NCBI GenBank assembly: GCA_947646735.1
Contig: CANTFK010000186.1
Coordinates: forward strand, 1-64,000
Direction of reading: 5' to 3'
Source of the DNA: Peronospora farinosa
Lineage: Eukaryota > Oomycota > Peronosporomycetes > Peronosporales > Peronosporaceae
DNA: 64,000 bases
How positions within the stretch are numbered: the first letter of the stretch is position 1; the number at the start of each line of letters is the position of its first letter. Of the stretch, positions 1 through 11,312 are shown piece by piece. The translations under genes and the position numbers were made by a program. The notes under the pieces were generated by a model. That model was not told the DNA's origin, did not search any database, and worked only from the letters and a program-made list of their open reading frames with translations.

Positions 1-1617
1 CCACTGCGTGATGATGTAGGCCCAAGACTTGGACACACCGACGCAGTCTTAAAGAATATGGAAGAGTCCTTCGTATTGCCCGGCACAGGTCACATGCCAC
101 TTGCATGTCGAGTCCATGTTGCGTCCCGAAAAAAAGTACAGTACAGATTCAACTGATGGGGAGCTACTCTGTAGCATACCCAGACCGTGAGAATGTATCC
201 GTGTTCCCAGAGATGTGCCGGTGATTGCGACATCGAGAAGTGGGTGCCGTCCTTTGAGCCGTCTCGGTGTTGTAGCTTGGTGAGTACCGCCGTAAGTGAT
301 GGATATAGCTATCGTTGGCGCAATGGAACGGTTGGCATTGTAGCGCCTTGTTAGCGTGCATGTTGTTGATGGAGTGTAGGGGACTCCATGGGAACCCATG
401 TAGCTGCGGATGTGCTGTGAATACTAGCGCCGTGTTCCGTGTTCGCTGTTGTAGATTTACCAGCTCCTGTGGATCACTTCGGGCACATCGGTCATGTGAT
501 CAATGATCCAATGAGCTTTATTGTTGGAGGATGATAAGAGAGGTTGCCGCCGGCGTGTGCTTGCTAGCGCCCGTGTGTAACCTCCTGACTTATTTATTGT
601 TCACGTGTACTTGTTCAGTATCTCTGGTCCGTTCCGCGGCGTTAGCTGAGCCGGTATTTGCAGTTTATTCGCCGGAACTCAGCTAGCGTGCAGGCGTGTA
701 GCAGTGGATACACAAGCGTGTAAGAGTCAGGATGTTTTCATTTACGTGGTCCAACCTGATGGCCATGTCACTAGACGCTTCAGAGATTCTTCACGATGCT
801 GTTTGTATTGATTGTCCATTCTTCTTGCCTCCATGCAATTGACTGCCACTCTAATTTTTCGTTGTGGAGCCATTAGCGTGCTGTTTCTTCCCAGTGATGG
901 ATAGTGCCGGTGACATGCTCTAGTTAGCTGAGTCCTTTATATCTTGGAATGACAACGCTGCGACAAGTTTATCATTGATCACGTAGGCTTGATGTATCAT
1001 TGCTGGATGTGAATGAAGTCTGTCGTGTGCTGACAATGCGTAAGTCGAGACGACAAGCTTTACCTCCCATTCCAGTCATCCACGGCTGTGTAGCATCTTT
1101 ATGTGGTCGAATTGTACCTGAGCCTGCAGCTTCCACCACCATTACCACCTTCCTGACTTACTCTACCTCCTCAAAGTCGTACAAGTGAAAAAGCAAGTTC
1201 TACTTGGTCAATGCAGCAGCTCGTAGCTAACAAGTGTCCTTTTCAACGTAGGGTACAAGTCTATCAAGACATACAATAGACGGTTCGAGCAGCCAGACTG
1301 TGTACAGAAGCACCTTACTGCGAAAGCGACACGAATGAAAACAAGACAGTAATGGCATTACCAATGCCAAGCACCGTCCGCGTCATGTCGTCATTTTACG
1401 CGAAGCGCTTGTACTAGCGTTCGTGCTCAACTTGTGCTGCCAGGCATTCGAAAGAAAGAGACATCTGCACCATGGTATTGCAAGTAACGTCCGTGACGAC
1501 ACCCCGAAAGTTTCAAGAAGCCAAGACGATTCGTCTTTATGTCAGCAGCTTATTGAAACAGAACAATTGGTGCAGATTGAGATCAGACATCACTTTCGAA
1601 AACACTTTAAAGTTGAC
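1..1617. other. No recognisable gene
   Basis: I see no recognisable protein, RNA gene or retroelement here. The longest ATG-started frame (minus strand, 399 down to 49, 116 codons) is low-quality sequence with no family signature. The last 200 bases hold a short upstream ATG frame at 1385 and are probably the leader of the GNAT gene that starts at 1618. Confidence 0.5.
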
Positions 1618-2079
1618 ATGTCTCTCATTGTGACTCCCGTGACGACATCCGATGAGATGCAGCAAGCGATGGTCCTGCGACGGAGAGTGTTCATCGACGA
1701 GCAAGGAATCCGTGAAGTTGTGGAGATGGAGGACCCCCACGACGACGAGCCGAGTACAATTCACTTTGTAGGCAAATACTCCGAGACGGGCGAATATGTG
1801 GCGGTGGCTCGCTGTCTACTCGACGAACTCAATCGCAAGGCCAAATTCGGTCGTGTGGCGGTGCTGGCAGAATATCGGGGCAAGAATCTTGGTGCACAGC
1901 TAATGGACGCCATCGAAAAGCATGTGCGTGACCGTGTCGACATGTTTGCGCTGTCCTCGCAGTACGGACGGAAAAGGTTCTACGAGAAGTGCGGCTACAG
2001 CTGCACGAGCGACGAGATCTACTTGGAAGAAGACATAGAGCACTGTTACATGGTCAAGCCGGCTACAAAGACTGACTAG
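1618..2079 (+). CDS. GNAT-family N-acetyltransferase
   Basis: This is a single-exon protein of 153 residues with one GNAT fold, which transfers acetyl from acetyl-CoA to an amine; the substrate cannot be read from sequence. Visible are the RRRVFIDEQGI stretch near residue 20, typical of the ElaA/YjcF-like branch, the acetyl-CoA loop in VLAEYRGKNLGA (motif A, R-G-K-N-L-G) around residue 82, and the late FYEKCGY motif that often closes GNAT domains. The length is normal for a one-domain member. The frame is open upstream to 1423 but has no earlier ATG, so the first ATG at 1618 is used. An upstream exon is possible but not seen. It is followed 110 bp later by the 3' end of a convergent gene. Confidence 0.8.
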   Translation: MSLIVTPVTTSDEMQQAMVLRRRVFIDEQGIREVVEMEDPHDDEPSTIHFVGKYSETGEYVAVARCLLDELNRKAKFGRVAVLAEYRGKNLGAQLMDAIEKHVRDRVDMFALSSQYGRKRFYEKCGYSCTSDEIYLEEDIEHCYMVKPATKTD

Positions 2080-2190
2080 AACGAGATGAAGCACCTTACC
2101 ACTACAGGGCTCTGCATTATAATTGACCAGTTTCCGCTTTTGACTTGATCACGATTTCACCATCAAAAGCTTAGTCTTCTGCGAGCATAT

Positions 2191-3690
2191 TTAGTATTCT
2201 TGAATCAACTGACGACCGTATTCCGATGCTCCTAGGACCACAGCTTCTTCAGGATTAAAGCTCTTGGTTTTGAAAGCAGGACGCTTGAAATATGCTTCCA
2301 GCTGCTGTCGCATGAACTTGGACTTCGCACCTCCACCGATGAATACAAATCCACTGAGATCTTGTTTTGACACACCAGCGTCGTAAAGCGCGTGGTCGCA
2401 GAGTGCGATGGCGTCGCGAGCTAAGCTTTCCTGTACATGTGCAAGACTGAATGCTGTAATCGTATGCACCAAGTGCTTTGCTCCCTTTCGGTCTGCTGTG
2501 ATGAACGGCAAATTAATGCCCGAGCTCAAGCGACTTGACAACTCGATTTTTGCCGACTCCACAGCTTCTAGAATGCGATAGCTGGCCATGTAATCAACAG
2601 ACAGATCAATGCCGTGGTCCTCCTTGAATTTCTCCACCACTGAACGGAACAGAAGCTCGTTCACTAGATGACCTGAGACGGCGACGGTCGACATCGTATG
2701 TAGCACACTGAACCCAATACCATGCCGTTCTTTCTCGAGCAGTGATACCGTCGAGACATATCCACCAATGTCGAGCACTGCGATGGGTCCCCTGGAAGAC
2801 AAGATTTCAGGACTATGCAGCTCCTCCATTACGCATCTCTGCACAGCATGCAGAGCAGCCACTGGCTCATCAATAGCAGCGATGACATTGAACCCTGCAC
2901 TGTTGGCCACTTGTTCATACTCTGCACGCTCTTGTTCATTCGTCCCCGCTGGAACTGCAAGGACAGCAGATAAGTTTTTCATCGGATCGTCTCCTAACGA
3001 AGTCACTGCCGTTGTATGCAAATAATCCAGCATCATCTCGGCCGCCCACTACGAATACACATAGATACATTAGTCAAGTTTATCAAGACTTGTACACCAT
3101 AAAAGCTCTTGAAACCACCTCGGGACTGTACGTCTTGCCATCGAGTCTAGCTCGAATATATCACCTCTCTGATGCACTCTGTATGGCAATTTCTTGATCA
3201 GTTTCTCCCGCTCTATCTTCTCAATTGTATCAACAAGCAATAGTCGTGTGGCTGTTGCAGTGTAGCCATGTTTTCGACCCTGTAATGACTTGGCAATGGC
3301 TCCCACTGAGATGCTGTCGTTGTCTACTGCCACAGCTGCAGGTATCGCTCGAAGTCCATCCGCGCTTTCAATCACCCGCGCAGAGACTGCAAAATCACGT
3401 AATGAGGCTGTAGCAATGCGTAGATTCGAAGAACCGACGTCTACGCCCAGTATTTGCTGCACTTCGTTCAAAGATGACGCGTGTTTGTCACTTTTATCAT
3501 CGTCTTTGTCCTCAAAAAGGCCGGCACGACGTCGACGCACCCGCTCTTGAACCCGCATGATGTAACGAGTACCAATAAACATCCCTGCACATGTTAGACC
3601 GACAGGAACGAGCCATGGTTGCGGCTGCGTCGAGTGGAAGTGGCGCACGGCCGTGGGACGCATTGACGAGAGGAAGAGGATATGTGCCAT
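2191..3690 (-). CDS. HSP70-type ATPase-domain protein, membrane-anchored, with a frameshift
   Basis: Two exons (3690-3098 and 3048-2191) are joined by a 49-nt intron in phase 0. The N-terminus is basic with a hydrophobic stretch (WLVPVGLTCAGMFIGTRYI), suggesting a mitochondrial or ER anchor. Next comes an HSP70 nucleotide-binding domain: phosphate 1 motif LGVDVGSSNLRIA, then VLDIGGYVSTVSL (phosphate 2 region) and VFIGGGAKSKF (adenosine loop). The protein ends right after the ATPase domain and has no substrate-binding domain, as in HSPA13/STCH. Exon 1 switches frame near 3140-3148: upstream the good frame ends GDIFELD, downstream it resumes at DGKTYSPEVVSRAFM. There is no GT..AG pair to explain this, so it is either a real inactivating indel or an assembly error. 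The first ATG in frame is 3690, with another at 3663. Confidence 0.7.
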
Positions 3691-3847
3691 GATATGATTG
3701 GCTGAAAAACGGCACTTTGCAAGACGATTTGATTGGAAGAGCCGGCATAGCCCCTGAGACGGTACCAAACAGCGACATACCACATGTCTCAGCTTGAACT
3801 TGAAGAATGACTCAGACGATATTATAGAAAAAAATAGAACATCAAAT

Positions 3848-3918
3848 GATTCGAGGTTCTATAGATTCGAGGTTTCTATCGATTCGAGGTTTCTATCGAT
3901 TCGAGGTTCTATAGATTC
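3848..3918. repeat. Four-copy minisatellite GATTCGAGGTT(T)CTAT(A/C)
   Basis: Four near-identical 17-19 bp units follow one another. The outer two carry CTATA and the inner two CTATC, so the array is symmetric in order. It lies upstream of the HSP70-like gene and overlaps the last few codons of the methyltransferase-like gene on the same strand, so it could be promoter or 3' end sequence. Confidence 0.85.
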
Positions 3919-5228
3919 CTATTGTTAAGCTGTGTCTCTCTTCCTCGACGTCTCTTCTTTATTGTTGTGGCCGTAGCTTCTTTTTCTGCGTCAGTGCTGC
4001 CGAGAAGTAACAAATGACGAGTGGATGAAGAAGCAGCAATCAAGTCAATACGCTCCTCCTCGGGGATATACGCATACATGACGCCATCCGTAATGGAAGA
4101 TTTGGTACGTTTCCAGACTGTTAGGGTGTCCATGCTAGAGTGCCAGGACGGCAGCGGTACTTGCAATACTTTATGGTACACAGTAGCCAGGTGAGTCTGG
4201 AACTCCTCGGACGACGTTCTGCCCCTAAGACATTGGCATTCTTAGTCAAGTGATGCAAAGCTTTGATCGAAAACAAATCCTTACCATGCGCCTGGAAGGC
4301 AAAGGGTTTGACCAAATAGCTCGCCAACGTGAATCACAGTATTGCCTGCATAATTGCAAAGACTTGCCATCGCCATGGACTCATGGCTGTCCTCAAAATC
4401 GTCGGGATAGCACAGAAACAGCGCACGGTCTGCATGTTTGTGCAAATCCTGTTCACCCACAGCAGCATAGTCAAGTATGCGTAAGCCCAACGGAAAAAAA
4501 ATCCAACAATATACGACGCACCTTTGGTGTCCCTTTGATCACTTCTGTCCAATAGACTTGTTCTATCTCCACCTCTTCTTCGTTCTCGTCCTCGCTTTCC
4601 TCTTCATTTTCTTCGTAATCTCCTTCGTCCAGTTCTTCATCCGCTTCATCACCACCACTTCCTTGTGTTCCTTCTGCTTCACCAAGACTCTCTTCCCCAC
4701 TCGTAGCAGCAGTTTTGCCAACATCCTTCTCCTCACCCTCGTCCTCATCCTCCTCTTCGTCACCAGCAACATGCAAATCATAGGCAACGATATCGACGCC
4801 ACGAAGCTGCAGCAGTCGAGCCCAATACCCGCTGCCAGCTCCCATCTCGACAATCTGTCAACAGATTTTACAGCGACTTAGTCCATGACAGCTCCACATT
4901 CAACGCAAAATAGCAGCTCACCGGCCCGTAATGCTTGATAATCTGCAGTGCACGCTCATCTGGAATAGCCCACGAGTATTTCTGCAGGTTTGTATACGTT
5001 CATCGTAACGAATTAGCACTAAAAATCGATGGAGACGCAACATTTCACAAATCACACCATTGCAACCCCCACGTCCAGCGCCGAGTACATTTCAGAGCGC
5101 ACTTCATCGCTCAGTTCCGGGTCAAACACTGTCGTAAGTTCTCGTGGATGATCTTTCACAAACTCACGGTAGAAATGGAGGTACGGATTGCTCGTGGCCG
5201 TCAGCTCAAGTGTCTCCGAGTGATTCAT
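3909..5228 (-). CDS. SAM-methyltransferase-like protein with acidic insert
   Basis: I assemble five exons: 5228-5073, 4981-4922, 4854-4522, 4448-4285 and 4224-3909. All phases agree and give 342 residues. Exon 3 opens with VEMGAGSGYWARLL, the glycine-rich SAM-binding motif I of class I methyltransferases, followed by VDIVAYDLH (acidic residue of motif II). Exons 3-4 give GTPK joined to ADRALFLCYPDDF, then GNTVIHVGE, an order seen in uncharacterised eukaryotic proteins of this fold. Between motif II and the YWTEVIKGTP block is an insert of about 75 residues that is almost all D, E and G. The substrate is unknown. The C-terminus is basic (IKKRRRGRE), a possible nuclear signal. The exact donor of exon 1 (GTGGGG or GTTGCA, six bases apart, both phase 0) is uncertain. 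Confidence 0.7.
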
Positions 5229-5336
5229 GTCGATGATACGCGCGAGTTCCACAATAGACGTATTGATTGGTTAAGATGGCATGTTAACATGGCTACATTA
5301 GTACACCTTCAACTAGTGTTGCCAAGCTTGACAAGT

Positions 5337-7661
5337 TTAGACCGATAGCAAATGTTGATTCTCCCCGTCGTGTCTCGATGGTGGTGATAAGCTTGAGAAG
5401 CTGCACGAAGACAGCGATCGGTAACGTGTGTTAACACGAGTACCAAAGAAGAACACGACGAGCAATAGCACAGCAAGGCAAATACCAAATGCCGTGAATG
5501 TACTACAAATCTTCAGACCAATCGGTAGAGATCCACCAGCGACAGACACCACTGCAACCAGAACAGCGTACGGGAGAATACTGCGAATGTGGTTCTCCAG
5601 AGGCACATGTGCCGAGAGAGACGCCAAGATTGACGTATCAGCGATGGGCGAACAAGTGTTACCGAACACGGAGCCACCCAGAATACTGCCAAAGCATTGA
5701 CGCAAGTTATCAGCGTCTCCACCGCTGATAGACCACGAAAGCGGTGCAATGATCGGAAACATGATAGCCATCGTCCCAAATGCACTGCCCACAGCAAACG
5801 ACACGATATAGCACAGAAGACATGCGATCGCTGGAAGGAATTGCTTTGGAATTGAGTCTTCGACCACTGAAGCAATGTACGGAGCTGTGTTCACTTCAGC
5901 AATGATCGAGCCAAGAGCCCACGCAAGGGTGAGAATCAAGGTAGGGTCAAGAATATCCTTAACTCCTTCCATCCAAGCCTTTGTGGCTTCGTTCAGCGTG
6001 ATAATATGCTGCATTAGCAATAACGTAACAGCAATGACCCAGCCAGCAGCAGATGCGCGGATCAGAGAGGACACTGAGTCACAGTGACTCAACGCATCCA
6101 AAATACCATACGAACCATTGGGATCCTTAGTATACAGGACGTCGAAACCATCGAAAACCATGCCCACAAACGTCAACACGACGATGCTCAGGAATGGCAA
6201 CACCGCATTTTGCCATCGAAGTGGCTTAGTTATATCAGGTTCCAACGGGGCAAGTTCTGGCTTTGGGCTGTCCATTGGTCCTGGGAAAACTGGAGTCGCG
6301 GAACCATTATTAGTAATCGGGGATGCTGCTGCATCCTTCTCGAACTGTACCATTGGGCCGAAGTCCTTCTCGCAAATGATCGTGATGAAAATGAAAGCGA
6401 TGAATAGAATCGGAAAGAATCGGTAATGCAAACACGAAAGGCACGTGACGAACGGATCCCAATCGAGCTTGAGGTCGCGGAGCTGTGCCGCCACATAGCC
6501 GATTTCGACACCAATCCATGAGCTTACTGGAGCTGTGTACACAACAAGTTTTATACGCAGTCAGCTGCGTGTACAACCACAAGACTGCTACTGGCAATTA
6601 AGAAGCAGCACACTTACACATAGATGGCAAGCAGACGCCGATAGTATGGATGATTGCCGCAAACTTTTCACGGCTAACGCCCGTCTGGCTCAGTACTTGA
6701 CGAAGCGAGCTTCCAACAATAAGGATGCATGAGTAGTCGTCAAAGAAGATGACAAGACACAGCAGCCAAGTTGATAGTTGCATGCGCAGCGACGACGTCA
6801 TAAACGTCTTGGCAACCAGCGCCAACCCGTGACCTCCTCCACCCTTCTGGACCACACCAATGGTTCCACCGAGTATGATCGTGAACAGCAGCACACCAGC
6901 ATGATCATTCACCGTGAAAGCACTAACCCAATACTGGTCGAATGTACGCAAAAAAGCAACGAATGGGTTTCCATTCGAAACAATGATAGCACCACACCAG
7001 ATACCAGCTAGGAGCGACACTGTGACTTGGCCTAGCACGGCTGACATGAGCAAAGTCACCAGCGGTGGAAGCAATGAAATCCATCCAGGTGATACAGCCA
7101 CAAAAGTTGTGTGCACCGCTCGGAATAGCAGCATCTCGTCGAACACAATCGTTGGAGGCCGGATCATCGACGCCTTGGCGTCCGTCTCATTCAATTGAGG
7201 GATCTTCACAGGCTCAGGCTCAGGTGCAGGAGCAGGATCAGCTATATGTTCCTGCTTCTCCCATACCGTCGTAGTGAGACTGTGCTGTCCGTACGACGTC
7301 AACTGCATCTGCTTGATAGCAATTGACAGCTGCGACTGGTAATTGCCCTCGCCATCGAGCGTTTTGACGCTGCCATTGGTCAGTACTGCTCCCTCCTCGT
7401 CCTCTATCCTGTACCATAAATGTCTTGGATACACAGAGCCTAAGGGACATGCAGCATTAGTTATGCTATACAAAGTGGTAACACAATGACAAGTCGATAC
7501 GGACCATTCTTTAGCTCTGGTAGCTCAATCGACGCCTCGAAATTCACCTGCTGCAAGATCACAGTCGGAATCTTCAAAGAGATAGAGCTCGTGGGAATGC
7601 CGTGAGCATTGCATAAGCAAGCCACCGCTAGCGCGAGCATGAAGAGACGCAAAAAGCTCAT
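5337..7661 (-). CDS. NhaC-type Na+/H+ antiporter family protein
   Basis: Three exons (7661-7505, 7439-6618, 6532-5337) join in phase 1 twice and give 724 residues. It begins with a clear signal peptide (MSFLRLFMLALAVACLCNAH), then a lumenal or extracellular domain of about 130 residues, then roughly a dozen membrane segments. NhaC-family signatures are present: LFTIILGGTIGVVQKGGGG, LVIFFDDYSCILIVG (paired acidic residues inside a membrane segment) and the late GGSVFGNTCSPIADTSILAS, which matches the family's GDHCSPISDTT block. Such proteins exchange Na+ for H+ across a membrane. The signal peptide and soluble N-domain are an addition to the bacterial layout. The donor of intron 1 (GTCCGT) is not a strong consensus. 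A different substrate within this ion-transporter superfamily is possible. Confidence 0.8.
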
Positions 7662-7913
7662 CGATCCACACAAATGAGACCGATCCAATTGCTCACCTCG
7701 ATTTACAGTTATGCTTTTCACTCGATGGGTAATTTTATATAAGATATAGAAAAATATTAAACCGTAGAGGGAAATATGCTTAGAAAGGCTGCTGCCTGCA
7801 ACATTACAGTACACTAACGGAAAAGTACGATACACTTCAACTTGACCACTTCAACTAAGTAAGTACATGTAATCGAGGACTTTTAAGTAGTTGGCATTTG
7901 ATTCTAGACATTA

Positions 7914-9707
7914 TTACGCTGCAAGTGCACGTGTAGCCCTTGAGTTCGCTCGACGTAACATTGGCATGAGATTTGTCCATCGAAACATCTGTGAGAGGAT
8001 GCACGTGGAAAACCACACGGTCACAAGTAGACAGATTGATGACTCCGAGCTGAAGAAACTGAAAAGTTGAGCCTTATCATAGAGAGGAGCAGTTAGCTGT
8101 CCAAATACGGACGTGATGAATCTGCAACAGTGCTCCAACAAATTACAATTAGACAAGGCATCATCTCTTTCAATGCAAAATTGAACCCAGCAACGTACAG
8201 GTTGTGAGTGGCGTGGTAGACAACACTTGACCAAATGACGTAGCTGGAGTTGCCTTGTATCCAGCACATTATGATTCGAGAACCAACGAGAAGCAGTGTA
8301 AATACCGCCATCACATAGAGAAGGTGAAAATCGCGCGTTTCAGCAACTGAGTAGCCAGAGCCCTTGGGCACTACATCCAGTGCGTCGGCAATAATCATTG
8401 GCCAGTGCCATAGTGCCCAGATGCACCCAGTAATAGCCGACGCAAGGATGGTCGAGTGGCTAAATACAATCTCTAGCGCTATCTCAAGTACAATATAGTA
8501 ATGGTCAACGGGTTAGCAGAACGGTATCTTCGTGCGGCGCAATAGCAGATAGCGTACCTGGAAACAAGGATCCACTCCATCCAATCTCCTGGATCATTGC
8601 AAAGACAAACCAACTTGTACCTAAAAACAATACGGGTGAGCAAAGTGAGTAACACTAGACCGCAAAGCTAAAAGTAGGGGAAAATCAACAGAGTAAGATC
8701 GCACCACAAGGTCGGATTCCCATCGATAGCCCAACGTCGTATCGCTGTGGCGGCACTGGATCCCAAAAAATTCCAAAAAGGCTGATGTAAAACACGTAAA
8801 ACACCAGCCCAGAGTCCAGTGCTTCGACGTCATTGAAGCTGAATACCATCTCCAGTTTTCGAACAAAGGTGCGATTGAACTGCAGGAATGAGCAGTGACG
8901 TGAGTAACCCATGCAAATAATCCTATTAAGAACATATTGGACGTACTGGGTTGACCATCCTGGCTGCAGCAGTAAGCGAAAATGCCGCTAATTCACACAG
9001 CACTGGAACTGCATAGCTCAAGAGTGCAAGCCGAAGTGTGGATCTTGACGAGTGGGAGCTTCTGAACAAATGACACAGAGGCGGAATGTTCCAATGTGGT
9101 GGTGTATTGCATGCCTGGAGTCTCAACTTTGCAACTAAACAAGCAACGATACTGTTTATCAGATTGTCCCATATTCAAAGGGTCCATCAGCTCCATGATA
9201 TCACGTACTATTGCGCAGAGCAAGAGATGCAACAGCTGGACTTATGAACCACAGAAAGCGGAAGCCAAACACGATAGCCGTGTTAGGTAAGATCCCCCAT
9301 TGCTTACAGAATACCAGACCAGTGAGTGAAAGTACCACCATTGAATAAAGAGCTACCAAATAGGCAATGACAGCGTCACGATAGGCCCACATGACATCAG
9401 CTGAGAACATTCCATGGAAAAAGTAATTGGATGAACCTCGGTCATTCCGATGATGGTACTGATGCGCTGGCTGCACGAGTGGATAATACTCGTCCCAGAT
9501 ATTCTTGCCGTCTCGTTCAGCCTTCTTTGTCATGACGGGTACAGTAGGTATTGGACCTACTAATGCACTAGCAGCGGCTCTTGTCTCGAGCAGTGGGTCG
9601 GTCCCCAAGTCCGCGATGGTACCGTAAGTGCGAGCAGACGCGGAGCTGGGCACGTAACTCATGGTCTTGCTGGTGGTACTGCTACTGCCATGACTACGCT
9701 TTTCCAT
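7914..9707 (-). CDS. CPBP (CAAX protease/bacteriocin-processing)-like membrane protein
   Basis: I assemble six exons: 9707-9209, 9134-8947, 8879-8705, 8620-8558, 8472-8199 and 8121-7914. Phases close perfectly over 468 residues. The first about 100 residues are polar; the rest is multi-pass membrane protein. The CPBP pattern appears in order: AMIQEIGWSGSLFP (motif 1), ASAITGCIWALWHWP (motif 2, W-A-L-W-H) and SSVVYHATHNL (motif 3 histidine and asparagine). CPBP proteins are intramembrane metalloproteases that include the prenyl-CAAX endopeptidase Rce1. Motif 1 is normally E-E-x-x-x-R; here the first acid is Q and the arginine position is S, so activity is doubtful. An upstream in-frame ATG at 9851 exists; 9707 is chosen because sequence quality drops before it. 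Confidence 0.7.
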
Positions 9708-10259
9708 AGCCACGATGAAGACAGGAGAAGTTACTTGGTGATTGATAGAGGAGTCACGTGACAAGGAGTCTCTTTGAAGGGCTTGATGACTAGTACAGTC
9801 AATAGAAGACCACACTATAAGATAAAAGTGATCCAGCGTTTCATAGTACATTCATATGAAGCGACATTGCACAACATTTATAAAAATAGAATGTTAGGAG
9901 CGCCCTTCGCGCGACATAAATATCTGCTGTCCATTTTTTTAATATGTTTAAGAATAGTAATTGCTAGTATTATCTTACTTGATACGCGCCATATCATTTC
10001 ATATCATTTCAGTATCATTAACTACTAAACCCGGGTCAGTGACCAAGTGATTTTGGTTACAAGGTGCGATGAATACTTCAAGAATCAAAGCTACTAGTAT
10101 CCCATAGTAGCAATAAAATATCCTGGGTTGAGCGACAGAGTCCATCCTGTTCTTTATGGTCTTCATAATGTCACGTTCCTTCGGTAGAGATCCGTCTCAC
10201 TTATTAGCTGCCGCCTCAACTGCAATTGAGTAGCCACAATTTTTTTTACAATTCTTCCT
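9708..10259. other. AT-rich intergenic region
   Basis: This is the 5' side of the CPBP-like gene and the 3' side of the epimerase gene. I see nothing coding. It contains a duplicated ATATCATTTC motif near 9991-10012. Confidence 0.5.
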
Positions 10260-11312
10260 CTACGAAGATTCTTTCGTCTTCATGTTGTAGAGCTTCGAAT
10301 ACCAATTCCACGTCTTTGCCAGACCCTGTTCCAATGGAGTCGTCGGTTTGTAGCCTAGCAACCGCTCCGCCTTCGAGATATCGGCACTTGTACGTTGCAC
10401 GTCACCTGGCTGGTCTGGCAGGATATTGATCTTTGCTTTCTTGCCCACAAGTCCCTCGATAATCGAAATGAAGTCCTCTAATAGCACGGGTGTGCCTCGA
10501 CCGAGATTAAACACCTCACAGCCATGACCACGATCCAGACTCAGCACAACACCCTGTACGATGTCGTCGATAAACGTATAGTCACGCGAAGAAGAGCCGT
10601 CTCCATACTGATCTATGGCCACATCACGGGCAATGCGGTCCATGAACTTGAATGGTGCCATATCGGGGCGACCACGTGGTCCGTAAACCGTAAAGAAGCG
10701 CAGTCCGATAGTGTCCAGACCGTACAGGTGATGATACGTATGCGCTAGCAGCTCGCAGCTCTTCTTGGTCGCGGCATACGGACTCACAGGAAAATCCACA
10801 ATGTCCTCTTCACTGAACCGTTCCTTCATGCTGCCGCCGTACACTGAGCTGCTGCTCGCATACACAAACTTCTTGATATCAAACTCGCGGCACGCGTCCA
10901 ACATCACCATCGTAGCCACCGCGTTCGCCTGGATGTACATGAGCGGGCTGTCGATGCTCGGACGTACACCAGCACGGGCGGCTAGATGCACCACCGAGTT
11001 GGCCTTGGTCTCCTTAAATACACGGTGTACGAACTGCTGATCGCACAAGTCACCAATGTACACACTCACTCGGCTGCTGTATATATTCGTGAGCCAATCG
11101 AGGTTGCTCTGTTTGAGTTTTACATCGTAGTAGTCATTGAGCTCATCAATGATAATGACATCGTCTCCACGAGCCAAAAGTGCCTTGGCGGTGTGGAAAC
11201 CGATGAATCCAGCAGCACCAGTCACAAGGACACGACAATGTGAATCTGCTATAATGCACGTGTTGATAGTGGCTAGTATGTCCGATACTACTGCATATGG
11301 GGTGGGAGGCAT
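10260..11312 (-). CDS. NAD-dependent UDP-sugar 4-epimerase (UDP-glucuronate 4-epimerase-like)
   Basis: A single-exon protein of 350 residues, an extended short-chain dehydrogenase. The NAD-binding glycine motif GAAGFIG lies near residue 32, the catalytic pair is in SPYAATKKSCE (Y-x-x-x-K), the conserved ASSSSVYG precedes it, and GLRFFTVYGPRGRPDMA is the block typical of UDP-glucuronate/galacturonate epimerases. It would supply nucleotide sugars for glycans in the cytosol; no transmembrane anchor is seen, unlike plant GAE enzymes. The frame is open upstream to 11465 without another good start, so the ATG at 11312 is used. Its last about 300 coding bases were copied to 12854-13152 in the opposite orientation. 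Confidence 0.88.
   Translation of the reverse strand: MPPTPYAVVSDILATINTCIIADSHCRVLVTGAAGFIGFHTAKALLARGDDVIIIDELNDYYDVKLKQSNLDWLTNIYSSRVSVYIGDLCDQQFVHRVFKETKANSVVHLAARAGVRPSIDSPLMYIQANAVATMVMLDACREFDIKKFVYASSSSVYGGSMKERFSEEDIVDFPVSPYAATKKSCELLAHTYHHLYGLDTIGLRFFTVYGPRGRPDMAPFKFMDRIARDVAIDQYGDGSSSRDYTFIDDIVQGVVLSLDRGHGCEVFNLGRGTPVLLEDFISIIEGLVGKKAKINILPDQPGDVQRTSADISKAERLLGYKPTTPLEQGLAKTWNWYSKLYNMKTKESS

Noticed and set aside
4477..4881. Long plus-strand frame rich in F, L, I and V (134 codons)
   Set aside because: It is the antisense shadow of the acidic GAA/GAG-coded insert in the minus-strand methyltransferase-like gene.
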